Notes under the pieces: model-generated
What the model was told of the DNA's origin: nothing
The model's database searches: none
The model's input: only the letters and a program-made list of their open reading frames with translations
NCBI RefSeq assembly: GCF_033118175.1
Contig: NC_083698.1
Span: forward strand, 48,711,501-48,775,500
Direction: 5' to 3'
Source: Dama dama
Taxonomy: Eukaryota; Chordata; Mammalia; Artiodactyla; Cervidae
DNA length: 64,000 nucleotides
Program-made: the position numbers and the translations under genes
Shown here: piece after piece, positions 49,666-60,560 of the stretch
How positions within the stretch are numbered: the stretch's first letter is position 1
Layout: each line of letters starts with the position of its first letter

Positions 49666-49771
49666 ATAAAGTTCATTTTTAATATTATAAACTTGTGAAG
49701 CACTGATTATTAGTAATATTAGTAATTAAAATTGCCTTGAAAATAATAGTGTTTGATTTTTTAAACATATT
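49666..49771 (+). repeat. Right copy of the 106-bp direct repeat
   Basis: Follows the L1 A-rich tail ('aaataaataaaataaa') and is identical to 46420-46525. Host intron sequence continues after it. Confidence 0.95.
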
Positions 49772-49991
49772 GCACAATATTAAATGATTTTTTAAAACTT
49801 TCTATTTGAATTAATTATAGATTCACAAGAAATTGCAGAGAAGTATAGGAATGTTCTCTGCACCCTTCTTCACCCTTCTTACCTGGTCCTAATATCTTGC
49901 CTAACTATAGTACACTAACAAAACCAGAAAACTGACATTGATATAATTTACATAGCTTATTTGTATTTCACTAGTTATACTTGTGCTCATT

Positions 49992-50016
49992 TGTGTGTGT
50001 GTGTGTGTGTGTGTGT
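49992..50016 (+). repeat. (GT)n microsatellite
   Basis: About twelve GT units; likely length-polymorphic. Confidence 0.9.
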
Positions 50017-50240
50017 AGCTCTGCAATTTTATCATGTGTGTAGCTTCACATAACCACTGTCGCAATCAATATATTTAACATACCATCACCACAAGGCTAC
50101 CTCATACTACCTCTTCATAACTCCCACCACCTCTCCTCATCCCTGAAACTCCTAGCAATCAATAATTTTTATCTATCTTTCTAAAGATGTTATATCACAA
50201 ACGTTACATAAATGTAAATGCAGTCATATAGTATTTTTCC

Positions 50241-50432
50241 ATTTTTCTTAAAATTTTATTTTATTTGGAGGCTAATTACTTTACAGTATTGTGGTGGTTT
50301 TTGCCACACACTCACATGAATTAGCCATGGGTGTACATGTGTTCCCCATCCTGACCCTCCCTCCCACTTCCCTTCCCATCCCATCTCTCAGGGCACCAGC
50401 CCTGAGCACCCTGCCTCATGCATCGAACCTGG
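50241..50432 (-). mobile_element. Young ruminant L1 3' end, antisense, 11-bp target duplication
   Basis: Reverse of the ruminant L1 3'UTR ('ttggaggctaattactttac', 'catgtgttccccatcctgac'). Flanked by AGTATTTTTCC at 50230-50240 and 50433-50443. Nested in the ancient L1. Confidence 0.88.
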
Positions 50433-50524
50433 AGTATTTTTCCGTTTTGTTTTCTTTTTTTCTATCAGTCTAATTTCCCTGAGGTTCATCCAAATTCTGT
50501 GCTGTAAAATATAACACATAAAAG

Positions 50525-53500
50525 TGCATCAAATGCATAAAATGCATAAAAGTAGCATCACTAGTGTAGCCTGCCTAAAACTAACATTGTAACTTTGAGA
50601 AACATTAATTAAACACAGGAATAGTAACTTTCCATACCATTTTAGAATTCAGAGAAGTCTTCTAGGGAATAATTTAGATCCAGATTTCTTTAAAAATGTT
50701 ATTGCGAAATTATTTCCCTTTCTCTAACTATACCTCCTTATAACAAGATGATCTATATTCAAAATAATGTCTCATCACTGTTTCAGAATAACCACAACTC
50801 TTAAGTATGTAAGTACATTGTAAAGGATTTCAGTTGCGATGATGACTTAAATCAGAAAACCGTGCATCTTTCTGTTCACTGTCTTTACTTTTTTAATGTA
50901 TTGCTTCTATAAAGGAATGTTTTAAGTTCTACATGACTGAATTGCAAATTAAATTTTTAATATAACTTGTTTATAGGATGTCAGAGTTGCCTCTATGAAT
51001 TTTCACTGTGAGGCTTAATAGATTTAAAGAATGTATAGAATCCTGAATGGTTCACTTATTACAGCTGCTAAATTTTTTAAAAAATAAAACTAGCAGACAT
51101 ATATTTCAGGAATTTGACCTTCTTATTAAATCACAGACTTTGTTTACATGCTGTTATGGAAAAGGTTTTACTTTCCATTTGTTCAAAGTCATTCTTTAAA
51201 GAAGAAATTAGTCATCAAGTCATAAGAAAACTAACAGCAGGAAAAGTTGAACTGATTGATTATAATCTTCTGGTAATGTGACTTCAACAATTTAGCTACT
51301 GATTTGTTTTAAAATACTTTTCTTCTATGTGTTCAATTTTATAAAATAGTCTGTTACAAGAGTACCCATGCACAGTACATTGACTTTCTTCTACAGTTAG
51401 CCTTAGTATGTTTTCAGAATTAGAGAATGCAATTTAAAAATACTGATCATCATTTCATTACTACTTTGAGATATTTTTTTGAACAGAAATAACTAAGTTT
51501 CACCCATGTCTTGACATTTTCAGCCATTCTGCCCAAACATTTTCTCCAAGCCTGATATCTACTTGAATGTATCAAAGGCATCTCAAAATTATGCCTACTT
51601 AGAAAATGATTTCTCCTTCAAAAAAAAAAACTATATAGATGCAAATTTTCACATAAAAACATTGTTCACATCTACGATTTATAACTATTCTAAACTTGGA
51701 AACTACAGATATTTAAGTGGATGGTTGGATTACATTACATCAATATAATTATTTTATTCTGTCACTTAAATTATTTTGAGACTTAATGTCATGGAAAAAT
51801 ACTCATAGTAATAGAAAAGGCAAGTATAAAATGGAGTGTGAGTTATAATGCCAGTTGTATGTATGCATATGAGAAATACTTAGTTCCCTTGTAATATTCT
51901 GGAAGAAAATAATACCAGTCATTATATTTGTGTGATTAAAGTATTGGTTATCTTAATTTTCCCAGACAGTCTACAGTGAACACAGGGCTCTTCCATTTGG
52001 AGTACCTGTATTTTGGGAGAAAATGGATACAAGTTTTATGTATGGCTGATTCCCTTCACTGTTCATCTGAAACTATCACAACACTGTTTTTTAATTGACT
52101 ATACCCAAATACAAAAAAAATGTATAAAATATAAATTTTGTCCTCATCCTTAACTTCAAAATTTTTAAATGTGGCCTATTGTTTCAGTCAACTTATACTT
52201 TTTGTGTTGCAGTAACAAATAACTTCTAAATCTGAATTGACTTATAGTAACAAAATTTATTTCTTCATCAGAAATATGATATGATCCATCTATATCATGG
52301 ATTAGCTGCAGTGAATCTCTTCCTTCTTATTCTGCGAATAGGCTGGAGAAACAGCCCCACCTCAGACATACCGCTCTTGTGGCAAAGGGAAAAGAGAGGT
52401 GGCAGAACCAGTCAGTGGCTCTTAGAGCATCTGTTCAAAAATGACACAATCACTTCCAGTCATATTTTATTTGCCAAAGCAAGTCATTGGCCAAGCCTCA
52501 TGTCTTTGGGACATGAAATGTAATCCTCTGGCAGAGAGAGGCCTGGTAGTATCTGGCTCAGTAGAAAGAGACATGACAATTTGATCAAATAATATAGTCT
52601 ACCATACCTATGCCATATCTGCTTCTCTGGAACTCTTTAAATAAGTACAGAATTATCAGGCATTCCATGGAAAGGTATGTAGGTTCTACAGCTCTAGGGT
52701 GAGGGCTGGGTATCCATTCACACAGTGATGATAAAAGGCATACCCTTGAGCTGTGTTTTTATAACTTGCCTATCCATATTCAGTAGCCCTGAAAAGTATA
52801 CATCACAAGAAAGGTATATATTTGTCTTTCATTCATTAAGACTATGTAATTTTGTTTATAATAGCATTTGCTTATTTGAACTGTGGTCCTATTGTATTAG
52901 AATTTGTGTGAGTTTTTATTATAATAGATACCACTAAGTAACACTCCAGAAAGGTCATCTTGCAAATTTGTCAACTCTTGATATTAATCATCTTCCTAAT
53001 TTTTGTCATTTCACTGGAACATAACATCTTATTTTATTATAATTCCATGTTTATTATCCATTTAAATTTTCATTTTTTCTTTTTCTTTGAGTTACCTATT
53101 ATCCTTTCTTTTAGCTTGTGTTAGTTTCTTTGTAGGTTTCACAATAAGTTGGCTTCTGTCTTTGAAACTAATCATCAGTGTCTCTTCATTGTCAGAATTA
53201 GTGGATTAATTCTGATTATTTAACATGCTTGACTTTTTCCCTCCATCTTGAATCTATTCCATTCTTTACCTTTCATAAAAGAAATTGCTCCTGATTTTCT
53301 TTTTCTTAGGCTACTTTTACTTTGATAGCTTTCTTTCTTATACCGCTATCAATTTGCCCCTCTTCACAATATGTATCTTTTTTCTTGGTGGCCTTCTCCA
53401 TGATCATTGTTTTGATTTCTATTGGTTAGCAAATTATAGACACTTCTAATACTGCTGTTGTTTGTGCCTATATTCACTGTTGAAGGTAATACTGAAATTC

Positions 53501-53650
53501 TTTTAGAGGTTAGTGAAAATAAAGATGTAATTTTTCCCCATATAAGTTCACCAGATCCCTGAATTCTTTGCAGCCTCATGAGTCAGTCTGTGGACCCCAG
53601 GATAAGTACCTACAAGACTGACATTTTCTACTACTTACTGATCAGTGCAC
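50525..53650 (+). other. ASZ1 intron; possible old repeat at 52170-52560
   Basis: 52170-52560 ('gtgttgcagtaacaaataac', 'ggcagaaccagtcagtggct', 'aagcaagtcattggccaagc') has the look of an old interspersed repeat; family not named. The rest is AT-rich with no exon or RNA gene seen. Confidence 0.4.
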
Positions 53651-53654
53651 CTAC

Positions 53655-54105
53655 ATGACTCATATCATTGCCATCATCAACATTATTATGTTTGTTTGAA
53701 TGCCATCTATGTACTAGATTAAATACTATGTGCTTTTCATATAGCATCTCCTAAGTCCTCCTTCCCTGGTGCTCAGCTAGTAAAGAATCCACCTGCAATG
53801 CAGGAGACCCTGGTTCAATTCCTGGATTGGGAAGATCCCCTGGAGAAGGAATAGACTACCCATTCCAGTGTTCTGGCCTGGAGCATTCCATGGACTGTAT
53901 AGTCCGTGGGGTTGCAAAGAGTCAGACACAACTGAGCGACTTTGACTTTTCAGTCCTCCTGACAGTCCTGTTATCTCAGTTCTAGAGATACAGCAATATT
54001 CGGCTGAAGATTAGGTTTGCCTAAGATCATAAAGCTGTGGAAACTGAATTCAAACTTAGGGTTTCCTGATGCTAGAGTCTATATTCTTAATTATTATGCT
54101 ATATT
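53655..54105 (+). mobile_element. MIR SINE split by a Bov-tA
   Basis: Left part has 'atgccatctatgtactagat' and 'catatagcatctcctaagtc'; right part has 'tgcctaagatcataaagctg', 'tggaaactgaattcaaactt' and 'tattcttaattattatgcta', the MIR order before and after a SINE. Confidence 0.7.
53763..53951 (+). mobile_element. Bov-tA SINE nested in MIR, 9-bp target duplication
   Basis: AGTCCTCCT at 53754-53762 and 53952-53960. Full sense element with tRNA-derived head ('tggttcaattcctggattgg'). Confidence 0.92.
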
Positions 54106-54229
54106 GTTTTCTCTTTACCCACTTATTTCTTTACCACCCACCCCCAAATTCACTTCCCTGCTGGGTAGTGCCATTTTCCACTGAAACCAACGAAGTTAGA
54201 ATCACCCTAGACCTTTCCTTTCCTATTAA

Positions 54230-54660
54230 TGCAGTCCATCACCAAGTTTCTCAGCTTATTCTCCTGAACATTTCTTAAACTATCTCCTAATTATTCTCTA
54301 TACTTCCACTTTTGTTTTCCTTTTAATCCACACCATACCCCAAATAAACTCTCATACAGAAGTCTGATTTTCTACTTCCCTGTTTAAAGTCCCTTAGTAA
54401 CTATACATTATCCAGAAGATAATATTCCATTCCTTAGCATGTCACAAAAGTTCCTTACATAAATGATCCCATATAACCTCTTTTCTTACAACTTTCACGA
54501 TTGTGCTTTAGTTATACTTTGAAGACCTCCTAACCCCGTACCTCCACACCTGCTATTCTCTCCATCCAGAATCTCTTCTCTTCCTATGTACTTGACAAGC
54601 TTATTTTTAAGCTCCAGACTCAGTTCAAGTATGAACTCTGTGAAACGTTACTAAATCCCT
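54230..54660 (+). mobile_element. LINE L2 3' region
   Basis: L2 wording in order: 'ctacttccctgtttaaagtc', 'cctccacacctgctattctc', 'aagctccagactcagttcaa'. No ORF. A similar short stretch is at 58110-58250. Confidence 0.6.
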
Positions 54661-54671
54661 GTTCCCAGTTA

Positions 54672-54868
54672 TGTTGTTGTTGGAACCCTGTGGACTTTAG
54701 CCCTCTGGTCTCCTGTGTACACAGGATTCCTCAGGCAAGAGTATTGGAGTGGGCTACCATTTCCTTCTCCAGGGGATCTGATCTTCCTGACCCAAGGATC
54801 AAACCCACATATCCTACATCTCCTGCATCGGCAGGCGGATTCTTTACCATTGAACCACCAGGGAAGAT
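54672..54868 (-). mobile_element. Bov-tA SINE, antisense
   Basis: From 'gttgttgttggaaccctgtg' to 'accattgaaccaccaggga', somewhat decayed at the left end. Confidence 0.86.
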
Positions 54869-54874
54869 GCCTCA

Positions 54875-55331
54875 CTCCAACTTATGCTAGGTTCATTATC
54901 TCTTGAGTTTTAGATATCTCAACTATAAACTACTGTTAGTAACATATACCTTACAGGAGCTGTTGGAAGGAATTTTTAAAATAATAAATGTAAATTCAAA
55001 TGCAGTGACTTCACATAATAGACACTCAAATACTGGGACTTCTGTGTTCCGTCTTATATATGTTCCTATGTTCCTCCTATATCCCTGTGAATAATTAGGT
55101 TATAATAGTACGTCTGCCTCTCATCCTGAACTTTGAGATCTTCAAGATTGGATACTTGGTTTCCTTTGTATGCTTAATGTCTACTTCATCTGCTAATACA
55201 GATTTATTATTCTACAGATATTTTTTAAAGAATATAATAAATCGTATGACTCAACAGTAAATAACTAGTTAAGTAAAATGGAGTAAATTGTTCATATCAG
55301 TGATTCCTGTTTGTTTATTTCCTCTCTTTAG
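54875..55331 (+). other. ASZ1 intron end, no recognised element
   Basis: Leads into the acceptor 'atttcctctctttag' at 55331. Nothing else recognised. Confidence 0.5.
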
Positions 55332-55437
55332 TGGTGATGAGTTCCTCAACTTTCTTCTGAAATTAAACAAACAGTGTGGCCATTTAATAACAGCTGTACA
55401 GAACATTATTACCGAGTTGCCTGTAAATTCTCACAAG
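55332..55437 (+). CDS. ASZ1: ASZ1 coding exon: post-SAM helical region (about residues 352-387)
   Basis: Acceptor CTCTTTAG ending at 55331, donor GTATTC at 55438. The 106 nt encode GDEFLNFLLKLNKQCGHLIT followed by a segment ending in ITELPVNSHK. This is the conserved region between the SAM domain and the zipper; no separate domain name is recognised. Phase 0 at its end. The preceding intron is 9.35 kb and contains the L1 with the long target duplication. Confidence 0.95.
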
Positions 55438-56256
55438 GTATTCTACAAAAATTATTAAGTGAAGACAAGTATAAATGCAAATAACATTACAGATAAGTTA
55501 ATGATAATTCAGTAAATAATAATGATCCAGTAAAACTGTATCTTCTACAAAATCACATAAGACCTAAATAAGTCAATTTATTTAATATTACTTCTTTTTA
55601 TATGAAATAATTGAAAAGCTAATGTTCCAGCCCTCAAGAAAAGAAATGAGTCAGACCAAAAATTAAACTGATTTGTGTACTGAACTCATCATTTGTTCTT
55701 AAAGGGAATTTAATTGTTTAAAATATAAAGTGACAGGAGACCCAAGTGAAAGTTGAAACAAAACAGTGTGTTGAGTGTTATTAAAAATCATATCAATATA
55801 AGGATTTTTTAATGAAAGAAATTTTAAATAGAGAAAGTGTAAGTGACCCGTTAAAGCAAACTTGTTTTGTTTTTTTCATGTGATTTAATTTTAGCTATTT
55901 GTATGTAATCAAAAATATTTAATGCATTTGTTTTCCAATGATTTTTGTATAATACTGACATGGAAATCATGTCATTCTTCAAACCTTCATGACTTTATTT
56001 ATTCACCATAAATATTATTACTAATATTAGTTTCCATAGTTACATATACATGTATTTAATAAATGCATTCAGGAAACTGATTCAATTATTTGTATAAAAT
56101 TACTCAGTTCTTTTGGTGTCAGGATTTACCCTGATTAAAAAAATGCTTTCAGTTATATAATTTAATGTTTCATAGTATTGTATAACTTTTGTGGATATAA
56201 AGTTGTGAAAAGTTGTTTCCTATTGTTTAAAATGTAACTTTTGAAACTATTAACAG
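55438..56256 (+). other. ASZ1 intron, 0.82 kb, no recognised element
   Basis: AT-rich and apparently free of young repeats. Confidence 0.5.
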
Positions 56257-56370
56257 ATAGTACTAGAATGGGCTTCTCCCCGGAATTTTACTTCTGTTTG
56301 TGAAGAACTTGTTAGTAATGTTGAAGATTTGAGTGAAGAGGTCTGCAAACTAAAAGACTTAATTCAGAAG
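56257..56370 (+). CDS. ASZ1: ASZ1 coding exon: zipper-like coiled coil (about residues 388-425)
   Basis: Acceptor TTAACAG ending at 56256, donor GTATCT at 56371. The 114 nt (38 codons, phase 0 both ends) encode a stretch containing SVCEELVSNVEDLSEEVCKL and KDLIQK, with Leu/Val/Ile at heptad spacing; this is the leucine-zipper part that gives the protein its name. Reading through the donor meets a stop after three codons (TAA at 56380-56382). A Bov-tA SINE lies 60 nt downstream. Confidence 0.95.
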
Positions 56371-56430
56371 GTATCTATTTAAAATTTAAAAGGGGGAAAA
56401 TTATTTACAGCACAGTATGTTAGACAATGA

Positions 56431-56635
56431 GGGCTCCCATGATGGCTCAGATGGTAAAGAATGCCTACAGTGCAGAAGACCTGGGTTTGATCCCTGAGTG
56501 GGGAAGATCCCTTGGAGGAGAGCATGGCAACCCACTCCAGTATTCTCTCCTGGAGAATCCCCGTGAACAGAGGAGCCTGGCGGGCTACTGTCCATGGGGT
56601 TGCAAAGAGTCAGACACCACTGAGCGACTAAGCAC
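56431..56635 (+). mobile_element. Bov-tA SINE 60 nt after an ASZ1 donor, 14-bp target duplication
   Basis: ATGTTAGACAATGA at 56417-56430 and ATGTTAGACAGTGA at 56636-56649 (one mismatch). Sense orientation; full head and tail. Confidence 0.92.
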
Positions 56636-56659
56636 ATGTTAGACAGTGAAGCAATTCTG

Positions 56660-57320
56660 ACAAGAGCAACTTAAGTTCTCACTAGACAGATGGGGAAAGG
56701 ACCGTTTCCAAAGAAAGAAATTTACATAGGAAAGACACTTTGTTGGTCACTAATGAAATGCATACTGAAAGAATAATGATATATCATTTTCATCCTATAA
56801 ATTAGCAGGGAATGTATTACCCTACTCATTACTGGTTATAGTTCACCAAACTAATATTTTCTTTTTTTTTTTTTTATTTTATTACATAAATTTTATTTTA
56901 TACATAAGATCTCTATTTTATTACATAAATTCACATATTTTTTTTTATTATTATTATTATTTTTTTTTCCAGTGGGTTTTGTCATACATGTATGACAAAC
57001 TAATATTTTCATGTAAGACTGATGTTAAAACAGCTTTCAAGAACAGCTTAGCTGGATGTGGCAAGGACTGTAAAAATGCTTTTATCTTTCAATAATACTA
57101 GTCTAATGATTCCAAAATTGTTTGTACTGGAAGTGTAGTATACTGTGAAAATGATTTAATAAATTATGGTATGGCCATTTGTCATAATGGTATGCAGCCA
57201 GTTGAAAAATATAATGAAAAGCAAATATCAACTTGTTAAAGGCAAAATGTTGTATTTCTAATTTTTATTTATGTGTAAATATAAAAAAATTACCAAAAAT
57301 TAAACGTTCATTAGCTCTGT
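56660..57320 (+). mobile_element. Ancient L1 3' fragment, sense, with nested young L1 tail
   Basis: 'taataaattatggtatggcc' and 'taatggtatgcagccagttg' near 57155-57205 match the C-terminal ORF2/3' text of old L1. It is interrupted at 56862-56995. Confidence 0.55.
56862..56995 (-). mobile_element. Very short young L1 3' end, antisense, 15-bp target duplication
   Basis: Only 134 bp: T-rich tail (poly(A) in reverse, with expanded TTA units) then 'ccagtgggttttgtcataca', the reverse of the ruminant L1 3' end. Perfect CAAACTAATATTTTC at 56847-56861 and 56996-57010. Confidence 0.92.
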
Positions 57321-57377
57321 TAATGAGATAGGGTTGTAGATGAAATATTCCTTCTATTTTCTAGACTTTTTATAATA

Positions 57378-57463
57378 CTGGGTTGGCAAAAAAACTTGTT
57401 CCATATGATGTTTTTCCATATGATGTAACTGAAAAACCCACACGGATTTTTTTGCCAACCCAG
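57378..57463 (+). mobile_element. Mariner-type MITE, 86 bp
   Basis: Perfect 17-bp terminal inverted repeats CTGGGTTGGCAAAAAAA (57378-57394) and its reverse complement (57447-57463), with TA on both sides (57376-57377 and 57464-57465). The GGTTGGC...GCCAACC ends match the bovine mariner family. No transposase. Confidence 0.92.
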
Positions 57464-57469
57464 TATCTT

Positions 57470-60120
57470 TTAAATTTAACTTTTTAAAAGAGTGTGGGCT
57501 TTTTTTGGTTCTTGTTTCTGTACTCATGTAGAAGTATATATCTTGGTTTAAGGACAGGTGATTTTCCCCATGTTTAAGAAAATTGAGTATAACAATATCT
57601 AAGCTGGTAAAATAGATAACTGTTGAAGGTAGATAATAAAGGAAAACACTCACTTTACTAAAGAACTCACTTTGAGTTCTCTAAGTCTAATAAATATATT
57701 TGGTATCTAAAAAGTTGTTGTGAAATATTTGATGTGAACATAAGATTATGCATTAAATTTTAATAGTTTCATCCCATAATCATTTAATATTTTCATTAAT
57801 ATTTTATTCAAAAAGGTTATTTTCCTCAAAATAACTTTATACATATTCCAGATAATTTGTCATTCTAGCTATTAACATATGTTCAGTCAAAAGGAGTCTA
57901 GTTAAAAATTGAAGCACATTCTGCAAAATTATAGGAGAATAAAGACATGTAAAATAGGGCAAATGAAAAATATAGTTCAAAGTTTTTGTAGACAATAACT
58001 CCTGCCCAGAGAAAGTCATCTTAGAAGTTGTGTTATCTCTGACATTATTCATTCAACAAACTTGATTGCCTGTTGTATGTCGGGCAACTGTGCTACACAT
58101 TACTTTTCTAATCATGCTCTCTACTTCAACTTTTGTGTTTCTTTAATCCACTCCACTCCCCAAATAAACTTTCTCATGCAAAAATATGATTTTATACTTT
58201 CTGAACTTGATGACAACATGAAAATTATAGCACTATTCATCTTCACTATATCCATCATCCAGAAAAATTGAAGAGAAATGGTATTGATTTTACTTATTAG
58301 CATGGTGTTTTTCATGGGGTCCAAGGGAAGTTTGGAAGGATTTATGTAAAACTTTCTGCAAAGCATCAACTTTTCATGTTTAGTGTAAGATATTCCCTAA
58401 GACATCTTTGTCTCAGGATTGGTAATTATTTGATTTCTCCAAGATGAACTAAAAACATTTGGAGGGAGAGTAAATAGAGGAGTAAGATGAAATTAGAGAG
58501 AGATCCAATTTTTCCTGAAGGGATGAAAAAGTTACTGCTTTCAAGTGTAACTCTGATTCTAAAACACAAACAATTGAGTCAGGTACAATAATGTTTATTT
58601 TAATAATGTATACCTATAGAGAGCTTTTTCAGCTTTCTTTAGCTAAATGGAAGGTCTTTTTTCTTTGGTCTTTTCTACATTGAATCTATACATTTCTATA
58701 TAAGGACTAGCCTTGAAAACATATTTATTGGTTCCTAATAACAATAGATATAATTCTTTGGGCAGGAAAGTCTTAATTCTGCAGCAAGCTAGTGCTTGTT
58801 GTTTTTTTTTGAATTAGTCTTAAAAAAGCAATAATCACCAAAGTAAGATTTTATTTAAAAAACTGTGAGGACTTCCAGGTTTGGGAGTATGCTATCATGC
58901 CTGTCAAACTTACAATATTTTAAGAGTTTACCAATAATAACAAAGGATTTTTTTTAAAAAAAGAAACATATGAGCTATCATAGATAAGTATATGGAGGTA
59001 ACAGAGAGAGGGTGGGAGAGGTCAAGGCCAGACTCACACCACATCATTCTCTTTCAAACCAACACACGGACAGGCTCTTGTCAGAAAGGGTCATTCTAAG
59101 TAATTGGTTAATAAAAGGAATGACTGTCTCAGGATTCAGTAAATGGAGCATCAGTGTCAAAAAGGAATCTGTTGCTGAATGAAGCCATTTGGAAGCTAGA
59201 CCAAGAATACAGTATTAATGAGATTGGCACTGAAGTCCATCTTCTACTATAAATTTAAAATTAATTTTGCAGGGTTCTTTAATTAAATATTTACACTGTA
59301 GATTTGAGAAGTAGTTATTTTTTCTAAGGTTCAAAGTATTTATGTCACCACTCCGGCACAGGATGTTACCAGTAAATATCACTCTATAAATGTGCCTGAT
59401 TCTTTTTATCTTTTAAGGATCTTCTGGTTTCTGCTTGTTCTCCCTCTTCTGCCTCTCCCCCAACAACTAAACTATCTTCTCCTCACCGCCCTCCCCCCCC
59501 ATCACACACACACTCAAGATGAGGGGACTTCTTTAGCAAGAAAGTTCTAATATGGGGATTTAGAAACTGACTGAGTTGTGTAATTTCATTGCTGGAAAGT
59601 GCTGAAAGAACCACTGAAATTTTCGTTAACATTTGTTCCTGCAACTGTATTTAAATAAAGAGTTATACTTCTAGCATTAGCATCGAACCTTCTAGTTTTT
59701 GTTGAACTTCATGTATTGTAGGTATTCTATAAGAATGGTTTGCTTTTTTTGTAAAAAATCAGTTGATATTTAATACAGAAGGAAAAAAAAATTTAAACAG
59801 AAGGAAAAAAAAACTTCCTTAAAGGTAGAAACTTTGACATTAAAGGAACTTTATCTCCTGACATAAAAATGTGATTTTAAAATGTAGTCATCTGTAGAAG
59901 CATTTATTTTTCATATAAAACTAATAATCTCCTATAATCGGATCCTGGCTGAAGGAAAGACTATCTTTTAAGACTTTAAATCTTCCGCGTGAATCTTGCA
60001 TTTAGGTTACATCTAAATCAAGTGAATTAACATGGATATTTTGATACTTTTTAAATCAAAGATATTTTTATTTTCAGTGTACTGTACATTAACTCTTCTT
60101 TTTTCCATGCTAAACATTAG
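57470..60120 (+). other. ASZ1 last intron, mostly unrecognised; L2-like scrap at 58110-58250
   Basis: 58110-58250 resembles the L2 piece at 54300-54390 ('ccccaaataaactttctcat' versus 'ccccaaataaactctcatac'). No exon, RNA gene or young repeat otherwise seen; ends in the acceptor at 60120. Confidence 0.45.
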
Positions 60121-60273
60121 TTACAAAATGAACGAGAAAATGATCCAACTCATATACCGTTAATGGAAGAAGTATCTACATGGAATAGTAGAATTTTGAA
60201 GAGGACAGCTATTACAGTATGCGGATTTGGGTTTCTTCTTTTCATCTGCAAGCTAACTTTTCAGAGAAAATAA
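60121..60273 (+). CDS. ASZ1: ASZ1 terminal coding exon: C-terminal membrane anchor and stop
   Basis: Acceptor ACATTAG ending at 60120. It encodes 50 residues beginning [18 protein letters not shown] and ending LTFQRK, then TAA at 60271-60273. The hydrophobic segment [18 protein letters not shown], flanked by basic residues (RILKR before, QRK after), is the tail anchor that places GASZ on the mitochondrial outer membrane. The whole anchor is encoded by this exon. The 3'UTR continues to about 60560. Confidence 0.96.
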
Positions 60274-60538
60274 CCCTAATATTTGTTTTGAATAACTTAT
60301 GTGTTCTTTATTTAAATTACCTAAAAATGTTGCTTTTAACTATTTGTCACACTGTAACTACATTCTTTGCCAGAACTCTGTAGGAAGAATTATGATAGTG
60401 TAGAGCAGGATGGTCTTCTGTTTGTCAGTTTGAATTGAAAATATAACTTGTTAAATTTTTATGTTCATTTTGATCAAGCAGTAAATTATAAGTGATTTTT
60501 AAGTTTAATCCTATCCTATGACTGTAAATCACATTCAA

Positions 60539-60544
60539 AATAAA
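60539..60544 (+). promoter_or_regulatory. ASZ1 polyadenylation signal AATAAA
   Basis: Canonical hexamer 266 nt after the stop codon, followed within 60 nt by T/GT-rich sequence (about 60580-60597). It is the first AATAAA after the stop, so the main 3' end is inferred near 60560. Another AATAAA near 62210 could serve a longer form, but nothing else supports that. Confidence 0.7.
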
Positions 60545-60560
60545 AGTTTTATCTAATATT

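Larger units (their letters stand above)
49800..50520 (-). mobile_element. Ancient L1, antisense, with nested young L1 piece and (GT)n
   Basis: Old L1 3' text in reverse ('tagattcacaagaaattgca', 'atatcttgcctaactatagt', 'ccctgaggttcatccaaatt'). It contains a dinucleotide tract and a young L1 fragment at 50241-50432. Confidence 0.62.
802..60560 (+). other. ASZ1: ASZ1 (GASZ) gene, 3' ten coding exons
   Basis: ASZ1 encodes a germ-cell protein with ankyrin repeats, a SAM domain, a basic-zipper-like region and a C-terminal anchor in the mitochondrial outer membrane. In mammals it acts in the nuage (intermitochondrial cement) to support piRNA production, transposon silencing and spermatogenesis. 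Seen here: ten exons on one strand, each bounded by AG and GT, with phases that join without a frameshift into 366 codons ending in TAA. Domain order matches the known family. If the usual 475-residue length holds, about 109 residues, presumably three exons, lie upstream of the window. Mammalian ASZ1 sits between CFTR (5' side) and WNT2 (3' side); neither is in the window. No disabling mutation was seen in the coding exons. The gene spans at least 59.7 kb, of which 38.5 kb is one intron. Confidence 0.96.
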
